Assembly (NCBI GenBank): GCA_000701625.1
Contig: JNJK01000001.1
Coordinates: 62,001 to 126,000 of the forward strand
Direction of reading: 5' to 3'
Origin: Lachnospiraceae bacterium MC2017
GTDB lineage: Bacteria; Bacillota; Clostridia; Lachnospirales; Lachnospiraceae
Length of the DNA: 64,000 nt
Every line of letters starts with the position of its first letter. Position 1 is the stretch's first letter. This document shows, in pieces, positions 26,643 through 35,795 of this stretch. Under the pieces are notes generated by a model. It did no database searches and was not told the DNA's origin. It worked only from the letters and a program-made list of their open reading frames with translations. Both the position numbers and the translations under genes were made by a program.

Positions 26643-26893
26643 ATCTCTACCTCTGCATTCTCCAAAAACTTTCGAACAGACTTTACAGCCCCCTTGTCCG
26701 TAGTATTTTCAGGGTGAGGTCTGTGAAAGACCGCCCTCTCACCGTTTAACTCAATCCGAACTCGTGACCCATTGCCCTCAGAGATGACAGCACCTAGCGC
26801 CTTAAACAATGCCTCTATATCAGACCACGGAATATTTGCCTTTACAGGATCGGTATATATTGCTTCATACGTTTTCTGATGCTTCTTATTCAT
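26639..26893 (-). CDS. hicA: HicA-family toxin
   Basis: 84 residues with a small dsRBD-like fold expected to cleave mRNA. The core GNGSRVRIELNGERAVFHRPHP and the GAVKSVRKFLENA tail match the HicA variant in which the usual GSH is replaced by GSR and a histidine sits in FHRPHP. It is upstream of hicB, the normal order for this subfamily. No clear ribosome binding site is visible, and the promoter -10 lies only 6 bases from the start codon. Confidence 0.9.
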   Translation of the reverse strand: MNKKHQKTYEAIYTDPVKANIPWSDIEALFKALGAVISEGNGSRVRIELNGERAVFHRPHPENTTDKGAVKSVRKFLENAEVEI

Positions 26894-26899
26894 GCTTAT

Positions 26900-26929
26900 A
26901 TAGTATCATTTTTTAGTACTACATGTCAA
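26900..26929 (-). promoter_or_regulatory. hicAB promoter
   Basis: On the minus strand a perfect TTGACA (26924-26929) is followed by 18 bp and TACTAT (26900-26905). Transcription would begin about at the hicA start codon, implying a very short or absent leader. Confidence 0.6.
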
Positions 26930-27440
26930 TCCACATGATCCCAACTTTGTTCGTTAACTTCCTGAAATATTTCCACTCAACTTACATTTTTTAACGTCTT
27001 TTCACCATTTCTAACCATTTTCAATCCTTCTCATCCCCATTCCCTCTATGCCTGATCGATATGTTCTTTTGTTGCATCTCAAGCCCAACACCTGTCTTTA
27101 ACTCCCATAAATATATCTATAGCACCTGAATTAGTTGAACCTCTTTTCTGATATTTTACATAGTCCATTTTGGGCATTCTTTCATTACAAACGGGACTGG
27201 GATTTTGTTGGATTAATCATTTTGCAAGGCTCCTTGAGGATTTCCGGATATTCTATTTTATTATCCATAAAGCTGCCACATAAAATATATCGGTTCCGGA
27301 AAATGCATTTATAATGATTAATTATCATCAGTATATGCTGAATTGCCATATTAACGATAATCGTATATTATTCTTAGTTAAAAGAATATATAGGTACAAT
27401 TTTTTGTTGTTGAGCTGAAAATTCAGGTTTAGCAAGGTTT
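26930..27440. other. Intergenic region with no recognised feature
   Basis: AT-rich sequence between hicA and the divergent flavodoxin-like gene. I see no credible open frame, hairpin terminator or repeat. An AAGG a few bases before the ATG at 27441 is the only translation signal. Confidence 0.6.
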
Positions 27441-28094
27441 ATGAAGATTCTTATATTAAATGGAAGCCCAAGGGAAAAGGGAGTGACCGCAGGTATCCTG
27501 CATTGTTTAGAAGGATATTTAATTGAGCACGGAGCGCAGGTATCATTTTTTGATCTTGGCAGCATGAATATAGCTCATTGCAGAGGGTGTTGTTCGTGTT
27601 ATAAGACCGGACGATGCTATATAAAAGATGATGCAGAATATATTGTATCTGAAATATTGAGTGCAGATGGTGTAATATTAGGTTCTCCTACATATGCGAG
27701 TAATGTTTCCGGAATTATGAAAGATATGATTGATCGTGGGCATTTTGTAATTGAACAGGCTCTTAAGGGAAAGTACTGCATAACTGTGGCGACCGGTGAG
27801 AATTATGGAAACACTACAACAAGCAAAGTGCTGAATGATCTTGTATTGTTTTCCGGTGGGATTCTCAGCTCAAAGCTCACTGTTACGGTACCGTTTAATA
27901 CCAAAGCATTACCAGCAGTATATGATAAAAAATGCCGAAAATCCGCCGAAAAACTTCTACAAAATATCTCTGATAATAAGAAACCATTATTACAAACTGC
28001 AATCCATAGAGTGATTTTTAATCTTGGAATAAAGCCATTTGTGAAAAAGAAGGGCAGTTCCTACGCAGGGGTTATTGAAAAATGGAGGCGATAA
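27441..28094 (+). CDS. Flavodoxin-like NAD(P)H-dependent FMN reductase
   Basis: 217 residues with a flavodoxin-like fold. ILNGSPREKGVTAGIL is the phosphate-binding loop, GCCSCYKTGRCYIKDD is the cysteine-rich loop common in iron-sulfur flavoproteins and NADPH-dependent FMN reductases, and SPTYASNVSGIMKDMIDRG is the flavin-contacting segment. It may reduce quinones or nitroaromatics. The substrate cannot be read. It is the only plus-strand gene between 22.4 and 49.5 kb apart from remnants. Confidence 0.85.
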   Translation: MKILILNGSPREKGVTAGILHCLEGYLIEHGAQVSFFDLGSMNIAHCRGCCSCYKTGRCYIKDDAEYIVSEILSADGVILGSPTYASNVSGIMKDMIDRGHFVIEQALKGKYCITVATGENYGNTTTSKVLNDLVLFSGGILSSKLTVTVPFNTKALPAVYDKKCRKSAEKLLQNISDNKKPLLQTAIHRVIFNLGIKPFVKKKGSSYAGVIEKWRR

Positions 28095-28149
28095 ATGTTT
28101 TATTTTTACATCTATTCTCCATGCAGTACGCAGGATGATTATTATACCT

Positions 28150-28635
28150 TTAAAAAATCAAACGCATCTGATTCCATTTGACCCCGCCATGATTGGATTT
28201 ATCACTCACTCCTTCGTTCTTAAAACCAAATTTTGAATAATAATCCACCAATCCATCTTTACAAGTCAGAACTACGCCTTTTCTGCCCTGTTCTTTTGCA
28301 TCTAGAATGAACCTTGTTATCAGATTGCCAGCCAGCCCTTTATTTCGGTAACTGGGTACGGTATTAACTCCAAAAATCATCTGCCACGCACCTTGCTCGT
28401 TGTGGAGTTCAGCGCAGCTATACATTTCATCCGTTAAATCTTTTTCGTCGGTCACGAATCCATCTACAAAAGAAACGAGCCTTTCTTTATCAAACATCAG
28501 TAAGAAATGATCTGAATAATAACGGAGTCGTTCCTTAAATTCTTCTTTTGTCGCTGCTTCAGCAGAAGGGAAGCATTCTGCTTCTACCATTGCTATAGCA
28601 TCCAGATCGTTCATACTTGCAGTTCTTATCTGCAT
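28150..28635 (-). CDS. GNAT family N-acetyltransferase
   Basis: 161 residues. The acetyl-CoA site is YRNKGLAGNLITRFI (a Q/RxxGxG/A motif), with KDGLVDYYSKFGFKNEG as the C-terminal motif. The N-terminus IRTASMNDLDAIAMVEAECFP is typical of the RimI/YhhY type. Substrate unknown. A standalone gene. Confidence 0.88.
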   Translation of the reverse strand: MQIRTASMNDLDAIAMVEAECFPSAEAATKEEFKERLRYYSDHFLLMFDKERLVSFVDGFVTDEKDLTDEMYSCAELHNEQGAWQMIFGVNTVPSYRNKGLAGNLITRFILDAKEQGRKGVVLTCKDGLVDYYSKFGFKNEGVSDKSNHGGVKWNQMRLIF

Positions 28636-28720
28636 TATTCGAAATACCTCCTAGTGTCCTAGATGTATTTTACCATTTTTACATTTTTTGCTTTGTAAAA
28701 AATAGCGTACTACACAAAGA

Positions 28721-28754
28721 AAAAGTGGAGTTCACTTCTTTTGTGACTCCACTT
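28721..28754 (-). terminator. Intrinsic terminator
   Basis: AAGTGGAGTTCAC pairs with GTGACTCCACTT, followed on the minus strand by TTTTTC. It would terminate the degenerate frame at 28867-29073 or its former gene. Confidence 0.7.
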
Positions 28755-28866
28755 AGTGCTCTTATATTTATTATCGAAATACCACAGCCGTTCCATTACT
28801 TCTGTCTACAATTTTTTGCTGTCATGCCTTCCAAGGAGGTTTTGTTCCTGTTAACTCAAAATTTAA

Positions 28867-29073
28867 TCAATTATTCTGTTTGAGAGCGAAATTATAATAG
28901 TTTTGCCAGATTTGGTTGTATCCGGGTGAACCATTTGTCATCAATGTATAATAATCGTTCCAGCTGGCTGTTCTAAGTGCATACAAAAATGATTCTGTAT
29001 CCTCGAATTGTTCAGATTCAACCAGTATATTTCCGAGATACCTCTTTATACTGCATGATATACTTCGTATGTT
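28867..29073 (-). pseudogene. 3' fragment of an unidentified gene
   Basis: An open frame without a start codon encodes about 68 residues ending ASWNDYYTLMTNGSPGYNQ... and a stop at 28867, directly upstream of a terminator. The composition looks protein-like, but stops precede it at about 29074. I cannot name a family. The rest of the gap (29074-29249) holds nothing I can identify. Confidence 0.4.
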
Positions 29074-29249
29074 CTAACATCTGATAGAATAATGGAAAAG
29101 ATAGATAACATAACAGTTCATTTTCACTTGTTATGTATGGCATGGTGGCGTACATCTACCAATAAAAGCGTTGTAGTACTCCTAAATATAAGTTCTTTTA
29201 AATACTTTTTACGAATTCAGATTTTCGTATCACATATTTAAGGTTGAAA

Positions 29250-29846
29250 TCATTTTTCAATCACTGCAATAGCGCATGGCATTCTTCCGTTAACAATATG
29301 GTATTTCACGTTATCGTATCCCACTTCTTCAAAGAAAGTTTTATAGGACTCAAGATCAAACTGCTTTTTGAAATCTGCCCCCAACAACTCTATAAACTTG
29401 ATACCTAAATCCGCAGAAGTTTTTGACTTGTTAATGTATGTAGGAATAATTATTTTTCCTCCGGGCTTTACTACCCGATCAAGTTCTGCCAGAGCCATCT
29501 CTGGATTAGGCAGTAAGTGGATCACATTTCCAGCCACCACTTTATCGAACCGGATATTCCTAAATTTCAGATTCGTAATATCAGCACGCTTAAAACTCAC
29601 ATTTCTGTACTTTCTGCATTTCTTTACAGCTTGCCTGAGCATTCCGGATGCGAAATCCGTTGCTATAAGTTTTCTGCATTTTTCGGCTATGCACACGGTT
29701 ATAGCCCCGGTGCCGCATGCACATTCAAGTACTTCATCTGTCGAATCGATAAACTCGGCTACTTTTTTGCCTGTCCCAGCAAAAACCTTATGGTTATATA
29801 CATTTTCAAATAGATCGTATAATGTTGATATTTTATCCCAGAACAT
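29250..29846 (-). CDS. Class I SAM-dependent methyltransferase
   Basis: 198 residues. Motif I is VLECACGTGAIT (with Cys in place of the usual Gly), then ATDFASGMLRQA, RADITNLKF and a PGGKIIIPTYIN post-motif. It resembles UbiE/Methyltransf_11-type enzymes. Substrate unknown, and no operon partner is evident. Confidence 0.85.
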   Translation of the reverse strand: MFWDKISTLYDLFENVYNHKVFAGTGKKVAEFIDSTDEVLECACGTGAITVCIAEKCRKLIATDFASGMLRQAVKKCRKYRNVSFKRADITNLKFRNIRFDKVVAGNVIHLLPNPEMALAELDRVVKPGGKIIIPTYINKSKTSADLGIKFIELLGADFKKQFDLESYKTFFEEVGYDNVKYHIVNGRMPCAIAVIEK

Positions 29847-29976
29847 ATTTACATGCCTCTTCTTCTAACGCCAGTCCGTTCACATCGGGAGCCGATATTA
29901 TCCGCTACCGCGTTCTTTTCTCCCCCAGCTTAAAATCATCTGCTCTCATTCACGATTTTAACGTACCTAATAGATC

Positions 29977-31068
29977 TTATATAGTTATATCTGCTCTTTT
30001 TATGAACATCAGCTTTTGGTCCCGCCACTCGGAATATCTGTCTTCCTGATCAATATCCGTACAAACATGTCCAATCGATCCACATTCGTTTAGTGTTTTT
30101 ATTCTCTCTTGCACTTTTTTCAAAAGAGATTTTGCTTTTTCATATGCTTCAAGGTAATCCTGCTCTGTATGATATGAATATTTCATCGCTTTCCTTGCAT
30201 ATTCAGAGGAAAAATTATTCACTATATACTCCAGCTCTCCTAAAGCATATTCCAATATGCTTTCTGCAACAAGTAGGTCAGGCTCGACTCCAATACCATT
30301 TAGTACACAATCTCCAAGCCGCAAATAGTCAATACCTCCTGATACCCATCCTTCTTTTAACAAAACAACTGCAGATTCAGGCTTATACTCTTTAATATAT
30401 CCATCTAGTATCAATTCGGCGATTCTTGAACGCGCATTATCACAAACGTTATATCTTCCGAACACAATATTTTTTATAAGGTTTATTATTAGGTCATCAC
30501 CCTTGTATTCTTTTAGGTCAGGATGTATTCGTGCATATTTATCACGGCAATAATCACTATTCGCAAACAGCATTCCTTCAAAGTACAACCGTTCCGCCTT
30601 TTTTCTATCTGTCTCGCATCCTATCCCGAAGTAATAACAGTCTGCCAGCCAGCGAAAACTGCCTATATATCCTAATGCAGACAGATTTTTCAAATATCTG
30701 AATGCTTCCGGCTTAATGCGTCCATTTTCTCTGATTGTGTATTTATCGGCTTCGTAAATCAGTGATTCAACTACCCCATTGACTGCACATTTCTCATAGC
30801 AGGCATCTACTTCAGACTTATAGAAAGCATATCCGACCTTCTTTAGTTTCTTGGCATAATGAAAAGCCTTGTGATAATCACATTCTGACAAAGCCAGACT
30901 CATTAATGCCCTATATTTCTCTCTCAGTTTATACAGTTCTAAATCAGCTTTTTCAATAAATGAAGTAAAATCATCAAGATCGATCTCGATTTCATTCTCT
31001 TCATCTATAATTTTCTGTATTTCATCTATACTAATTTCAAATGAATCTTGTTCATTATTCGAATTCAT
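29977..31068 (-). CDS. Sel1-like repeat protein
   Basis: 363 residues from the ATG at 31068, with GAGGAG 7 bases upstream. The TTG-initiated longer frame is less likely. An acidic N-terminus is followed by helical Sel1/TPR-like repeats such as FRWLADCYYFGIGCETDRKKAERLY and LRLGDCVLNGIGVEPDLLVAES. Such repeats mediate protein contacts. It lies 38 bp downstream of the WYL regulator gene and may be co-transcribed with it. Confidence 0.7.
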   Translation of the reverse strand: MNSNNEQDSFEISIDEIQKIIDEENEIEIDLDDFTSFIEKADLELYKLREKYRALMSLALSECDYHKAFHYAKKLKKVGYAFYKSEVDACYEKCAVNGVVESLIYEADKYTIRENGRIKPEAFRYLKNLSALGYIGSFRWLADCYYFGIGCETDRKKAERLYFEGMLFANSDYCRDKYARIHPDLKEYKGDDLIINLIKNIVFGRYNVCDNARSRIAELILDGYIKEYKPESAVVLLKEGWVSGGIDYLRLGDCVLNGIGVEPDLLVAESILEYALGELEYIVNNFSSEYARKAMKYSYHTEQDYLEAYEKAKSLLKKVQERIKTLNECGSIGHVCTDIDQEDRYSEWRDQKLMFIKRADITI

Positions 31069-31106
31069 AGGCTGTCTCCTCAAAATGCCAGAGGCAGAAG
31101 TCTGGA

Positions 31107-32096
31107 TTAATCGTAGTTTTTTAACGATTCCATAAGCTCTTTTTTATAAATATCTACAACACTATTCGGTCCCAGGATCTTAACTCTGTTTCCGAGTGCG
31201 AATATCCATCCCAGAAACTGGTCACTCATCGCTACATTAACGATTGTCTCAGACCAACCCTTGGTTTTTGCGGGATTTATGGAAATATCTTTTCCAAATC
31301 TGTCAATAAATACACCAACCATATCATTAGAAAAAGCAATCTTTACTTTCGTAGGCTCACCGCCGAACATTCCAAAGTTCATCTTGGAATAATCTGCCAG
31401 GTTAAACACCTTAAACTCCGCTTTACCAGTGCGTTTCTTATCAAGAACCTGCACACTTTTAATCTTATCTACCCGGAAATGCTTGATACATTCAGATTCG
31501 TCATCGTAAGCGATCAGATAATACTTCTCGTTATCCCAAGTCAGCGCCCACGGACTCACGACATAAGCTCCATCCCTGCGTGGGACCATTTTCTTCTCTA
31601 TATTCCACTTCATATATTCAAAGCTGATCTGCCTGTTTGCAGCAATAGCATTATGAACATCATCCACGAAGTAATAGATACTTTCATTCATTGTCTTTAC
31701 GCGACCCTGAACCGTAACCTGACGCCTGAGCTGTGCAGCCTCATAATCACTTGCCATGCTCGTGAGCTTTTTTATCAGTTCATTAGATTTCTTCTCTGTA
31801 ATGAACTTTGAGGACTGTATGGCATCTACTAGAAGTTTCAGTTCCGCAATCTCAAACTTCTTTCCGGAGACATGGTAATAAAATTGACGTCCAATCTTTT
31901 CACCTATAACATCTATACCAAGCACCCTAAGCGCTTCAAGGTCGTCATACAGACTCTTCCGATCAGCTGTAACTCCGAACTCTTCCAAAGCACTTTTGAT
32001 TTCTGCCATAGTGATCATATGCTCATCATCTGTCTTCTCAGTCATGATCTTAGCCAGATAATACAGCTTAAACTTCTGATTAGTTCCTTTTGGCAT
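31107..32096 (-). CDS. WYL-domain transcriptional regulator
   Basis: 329 residues from the ATG at 32096 (GGAGGGG site, MPKGTNQKFKLYYLAKIM). It has an N-terminal HTH (about 10-65) and a central WYL domain with SPWALTWDNEKYYLIAYDDE and the FRVDKIKSVQVL strand, plus a C-terminal WCX-like region. WYL proteins sense nucleic acids or nucleotides and often control defence or DNA-damage genes. It lies beside a HIRAN and a J-domain gene, which may be its targets. Confidence 0.88.
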   Translation of the reverse strand: MPKGTNQKFKLYYLAKIMTEKTDDEHMITMAEIKSALEEFGVTADRKSLYDDLEALRVLGIDVIGEKIGRQFYYHVSGKKFEIAELKLLVDAIQSSKFITEKKSNELIKKLTSMASDYEAAQLRRQVTVQGRVKTMNESIYYFVDDVHNAIAANRQISFEYMKWNIEKKMVPRRDGAYVVSPWALTWDNEKYYLIAYDDESECIKHFRVDKIKSVQVLDKKRTGKAEFKVFNLADYSKMNFGMFGGEPTKVKIAFSNDMVGVFIDRFGKDISINPAKTKGWSETIVNVAMSDQFLGWIFALGNRVKILGPNSVVDIYKKELMESLKNYD

Positions 32097-32182
32097 ATTT
32101 CCCCTCCACATCATACGAACATAAGATAATACTGATATAGCACATTATCGACGATTGAGGGAATATTATTACACTCACTACG

Positions 32183-32578
32183 TCAAAAATCAACAAGATA
32201 AATACTGATATTAATCTGCCTGAAAGCTCCCTTAGGCTCGTAAGTATTGATTTTTGCGATCAGATACTTTCCTGCATCCATAAGTCTCGCAAACACAATG
32301 TTATCTTTTTCCGGGATATAACCCAGTTTCCGCTTCTTTTCGTCAAGCACAAGAATGGCATTCTCATCAAAACGATTCTCCGGCTCGCGTTGAAGTATCA
32401 GCTTATTCCCCGGACTGACATCATCAAAGACTGTTTCATCTTCGATATGCGTCGTTCCGGCCACATACGAGTCAAAAAGCAGTATTTCATGGCTGAGAGG
32501 CTTGATAATATCACCAAGAGGATTGCTGCTCACAAGGGAGACCATATTCTGCTGTCCAACCTTTAATTCATTTTCCAT
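32183..32578 (-). CDS. HIRAN-domain protein
   Basis: 131 residues. The C-terminal half is a HIRAN domain: VAGTTHIEDE, LILQREPENRFDENAILVLDEKKRKLGYIPEK and the IYLVDF end. HIRAN domains bind DNA ends or stalled-fork structures. This one stands alone without a helicase. Its start overlaps the J-domain gene by 16 bp. Confidence 0.85.
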   Translation of the reverse strand: MENELKVGQQNMVSLVSSNPLGDIIKPLSHEILLFDSYVAGTTHIEDETVFDDVSPGNKLILQREPENRFDENAILVLDEKKRKLGYIPEKDNIVFARLMDAGKYLIAKINTYEPKGAFRQINISIYLVDF

Positions 32579-33366
32579 ACCACCTTAACGCCTCCCTCGC
32601 CAAGCATTTGATCGAGAGTTCTGGTAAGACTCTCAAGATACTGCTCATAATCATCATGCTCTGCCTGAAGCTGTTCCTTATATGCCTGTTTTTTCTTCTC
32701 GTCCTGAAGAAGTTCACCGTAAATATAAGGCTCTGTAGTCAGTATTTCGTTTATCTGCCTTTCTACACGCTCTATCCGTTCTTCGATATCATCAAGCTCG
32801 ATCTTAACTGCATCATCACCAAGATCTTCCATCGCTCTTCGAGCCAGAACCTCAAGATCCTCAAGCGTATCCACATCGCTTCTCTGATATGCTGCTGAGA
32901 TTCTTTCCCACAGTTCCTTAAGTGTCTCATTCTCGCCGGTTTTTCCATTTATATCAGGATGCAGTATCTTAGCAAGTCTGCGGTATATCTTTTTTGAACA
33001 GATGAGTCTGAACTCACTGATAGTTCCTGCTTTCTTCGCTCTCTCAGTATCTCTCAGCATCTCGTTAAGCTGTGTGTAGTACAGCGTCATCTCCTGCTCG
33101 ATTTCCTCCTGCATACGGGTACTGTTTATAGCAAGCCCTCTGTTCATTCTCCGCCGGCAATAACTGATGGTCTTTTTCTTTTTGATACACTCAACTTTTA
33201 GTTCGAAGTTTGCGGTGATCAGCTCTCCGAATTCCTGTGTAAAAGCAGTCATATAAGAGCCGCACTCTCTTATAAGCTGGTCCCGTCTGATAAGGAGTTC
33301 CTCATATTCTTCAAGTCTGCCTTTTCCATTTTTAATCACATCCAAAGAATACCCTGATCCGCTCAT
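32563..33366 (-). CDS. J-domain-like coiled-coil protein
   Basis: 267 residues from the ATG at 33366 (GGAGGTGG site, MSGSGYSLDVIKNGKG). The longer open frame lacks support. A coiled coil precedes IYRRLAKILHPDINGK, which contains the HPD tripeptide of J domains, and a second coiled coil (about 190-255) follows. The J domain is partial, so an Hsp70 partner role is possible but not certain. It overlaps the HIRAN gene. Confidence 0.7.
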   Translation of the reverse strand: MSGSGYSLDVIKNGKGRLEEYEELLIRRDQLIRECGSYMTAFTQEFGELITANFELKVECIKKKKTISYCRRRMNRGLAINSTRMQEEIEQEMTLYYTQLNEMLRDTERAKKAGTISEFRLICSKKIYRRLAKILHPDINGKTGENETLKELWERISAAYQRSDVDTLEDLEVLARRAMEDLGDDAVKIELDDIEERIERVERQINEILTTEPYIYGELLQDEKKKQAYKEQLQAEHDDYEQYLESLTRTLDQMLGEGGVKVVWKMN

Positions 33367-33434
33367 TTCACCACCTCCATCAACACTGGATCCAAATACA
33401 GGCGGGAAATATAATCCCCCGCCTGCACAACACC

Positions 33435-34118
33435 TCATTCAGAATCAGAACCCATATCATCCGAATCAGATGAACTTATTACTTCTCCGGTATCCGCATT
33501 AATGTACTCCACATGAATATTTCCAACGCTTTCACCATTAAATACAGCGTACATACCGCCAAACATATAAAATCCCAGTATTGCAAAGGATTCAGACATA
33601 TCCAGTTCTTCATTTTTTGTCGTAACCTTAAAGCTCGTAAAATTACTATTCGCAGTTACATCGGTAATGTTTGGATAATTCTCTGATCCAACCATTTCAT
33701 CAAGTGTTTCATTTAGATTTTCAGTCACTTCTTCCATCATTTTTTTATGCTGCGCCTTAGTCATCACATAAGTTATGCTGCCATCACTATTAAGAGTTGC
33801 CGACTTATAGCCCTTTTCCTTAACTGATTCATCAAGTTCTTCCTGCGTGGTATCCCCGGCAAAGTCCTTAGGAATCGTTATCGTGACATCAAAAAGACCT
33901 TTATCAACATCGACATCTCCAATTGCTCCTATCTTATCGCTGGGATCATCATTGTCCGCAGTATAGATCGGTGTTGATTCCGCATCATCACTTTCTTTCC
34001 TCTCTTCTGTCTTAGCCTCCGCGCTCTGGACATATTTTTCGGTTTTATTTCCGCAACCTGCAATTACAGATACACAGATGACTGCTGCCAGGATAATTGA
34101 AAATATCTTTCTCTTCAT
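33435..34118 (-). CDS. Lipoprotein of unknown function
   Basis: 227 residues. A lipoprotein signal peptide ends in the lipobox VIAGC (Cys at about 22). The mature part is acidic and beta-rich, with an Asp/Ser-rich tail. No family recognised. It follows another lipoprotein gene with a 2-bp gap and precedes the J-domain gene, so all may form one operon. Confidence 0.8.
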   Translation of the reverse strand: MKRKIFSIILAAVICVSVIAGCGNKTEKYVQSAEAKTEERKESDDAESTPIYTADNDDPSDKIGAIGDVDVDKGLFDVTITIPKDFAGDTTQEELDESVKEKGYKSATLNSDGSITYVMTKAQHKKMMEEVTENLNETLDEMVGSENYPNITDVTANSNFTSFKVTTKNEELDMSESFAILGFYMFGGMYAVFNGESVGNIHVEYINADTGEVISSSDSDDMGSDSE

Positions 34119-34120
34119 GA

Positions 34121-35452
34121 TCAGAATCCTCCTCTTCTTCCGGTCAGATAAACAACTACATTATCAAAAGACTCATAGGTATCAAGCTGCTTAGACAGCG
34201 TTGCACCAGGCTTTATCTCACTGTCACCATCAGTAATATAGGTTGAATCATATCTGACTACATTTCCACCTGAATCAAGAAATAGTGCATAGGCTTCAAC
34301 AAAGCTAGCTGCTTCTTCTCCATTATTCGTTACTGTAACGACTACATTCTTATCATTGATATTCTGGACCACTTCAAGATCCTTTAATCCCGACTCATAA
34401 TACGGTGATGTGTCATATCCCAATGTATATTTCACGTTGTCTATACCCTGAACAGAATCAAAATAAAAACTCATGATTGATTCATCTCCAGGTCCCAGAA
34501 CATCTATAGAAGCACTGCCTGCACCCATCACATTTCCATCTGTGTCGTATGCGGTCATATTTCCGTTAACACCTACGGTCGTCTCACTGTTATTAGTTAT
34601 TGCAAGGAAATACAGACTGTCACCTATAGTGTTCTCATACTTATATTCCTTTATGGCAAAGTCACTGTCAGATACCTCACTACCGGCTTCCGAAGCTTGT
34701 CCATCTGATCTGCCGGTCAGATAGCACTCAACATGATCAAATCCTTTGTACGTATCAAGCTGAACTGATATTTCTGCACCGGGCTTTAGCTCACTGTCTC
34801 CATCAACGACATAATTTGAATCATAAGAAACAACATTATTGTCAGAATCAAAGAAAAGAGCATAAGCCTCGACAAATTGGGCATTAATGGTTCCGTCATT
34901 TTTTGCAATCACTGTCAGGTTCTGATCGTTGATTGTCTGCTCCATGCTGATATTCCCGATCACAGGCTTGTAGTATGGATTTGTATCATAAGACAGTGAG
35001 CAATCGACATTATCAATTTCTGTAACGCCATCAAAATAGAAGACCATCAGACTTGTTTCATCCGGTCCAAGAACATCTATATCTCTCTGACTTGCACCGA
35101 TAGCATTTCCGTCCGAATCGTATGCTGTAGCGTTTCCGTTGATATCTACTGTCGCTTTAGAGTTATTCCTTACGATGTAAAAAAATAAAGAATCACCAAT
35201 CGTATTCTCAAACAGATAACCGGTCTTCTCAAAATCTTCATCGTTTGCCGTTACTTCCTGCGTTTCGTCTGTTGCAGAATCGCCCTTCTTCCTGTTATCT
35301 ACAACAGTTGTTCCATTCTTCTCTGATTCTGTTGACTTACGGTTATCATTGACCTTAACATTTTTATTTGCGGACTTATCCGATACAGAGCCAGATCCAC
35401 AACCCGCAAGCATAACCGTTGCCATGATTATTGCAATTAACCTTTTTTTCAT
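34121..35452 (-). CDS. Lipoprotein with internally duplicated domain
   Basis: 443 residues with the lipobox MLAGC. After a polar linker, two copies of a domain of about 165 residues follow (about 85-250 and 265-440). Each has YENTIGDSL or FENTIGDSL, INGNATAYDSDGNAIG or its variant, a DVLGPxxxS segment and a LDTYxxFDxVxxYLTGR end. The repeat resembles extracytoplasmic beta-sandwich modules of the FxLYD kind. That family link is tentative. Confidence 0.8.
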   Translation of the reverse strand: MKKRLIAIIMATVMLAGCGSGSVSDKSANKNVKVNDNRKSTESEKNGTTVVDNRKKGDSATDETQEVTANDEDFEKTGYLFENTIGDSLFFYIVRNNSKATVDINGNATAYDSDGNAIGASQRDIDVLGPDETSLMVFYFDGVTEIDNVDCSLSYDTNPYYKPVIGNISMEQTINDQNLTVIAKNDGTINAQFVEAYALFFDSDNNVVSYDSNYVVDGDSELKPGAEISVQLDTYKGFDHVECYLTGRSDGQASEAGSEVSDSDFAIKEYKYENTIGDSLYFLAITNNSETTVGVNGNMTAYDTDGNVMGAGSASIDVLGPGDESIMSFYFDSVQGIDNVKYTLGYDTSPYYESGLKDLEVVQNINDKNVVVTVTNNGEEAASFVEAYALFLDSGGNVVRYDSTYITDGDSEIKPGATLSKQLDTYESFDNVVVYLTGRRGGF

Positions 35453-35672
35453 CTCTCTACCTCCTCTTTACAGATAGAAAAACAACCTCCTTTAGTTTCT
35501 TCTGATTTCCTTTGACTTTCTTACTTTCCTTATCTCAAAAACGATTTGAGATACCATTTACTTTTTCATTTAAAAACTTTCTTGACTTAAGATTACTGCC
35601 CGAAATGTCCAATAAAAATGCCTCAATATGGTTCTGTATGTATTTTGTCCGGTACACACAGTTCATTAAAAA

Positions 35673-35700
35673 AAGCAGCTACGCTTACACGTAACTGCTT
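35673..35700 (-). terminator. Intrinsic terminator of the orphan ATPase gene
   Basis: AAGCAG and TACG pair with CGTA and CTGCTT, and the minus strand continues with seven T. It lies about 95 bp after the stop at 35796. The rest of the 35453-35795 gap shows no gene. Confidence 0.75.
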
Positions 35701-35795
35701 GATATCAAAGCTACTGAATCAACTTTTTCATAATCTTTGCAAGTATTTTGTCGGAACGTTTTCTGTAAGCCATTATTTATAAGGAAAACAATTAA

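Noticed and set aside
20500-26930. Prophage or integrative element
   Set aside because: No integrase, phage structural genes, relaxase or att-like repeats at a tRNA were seen. The content is better described as a defence-type accessory island.
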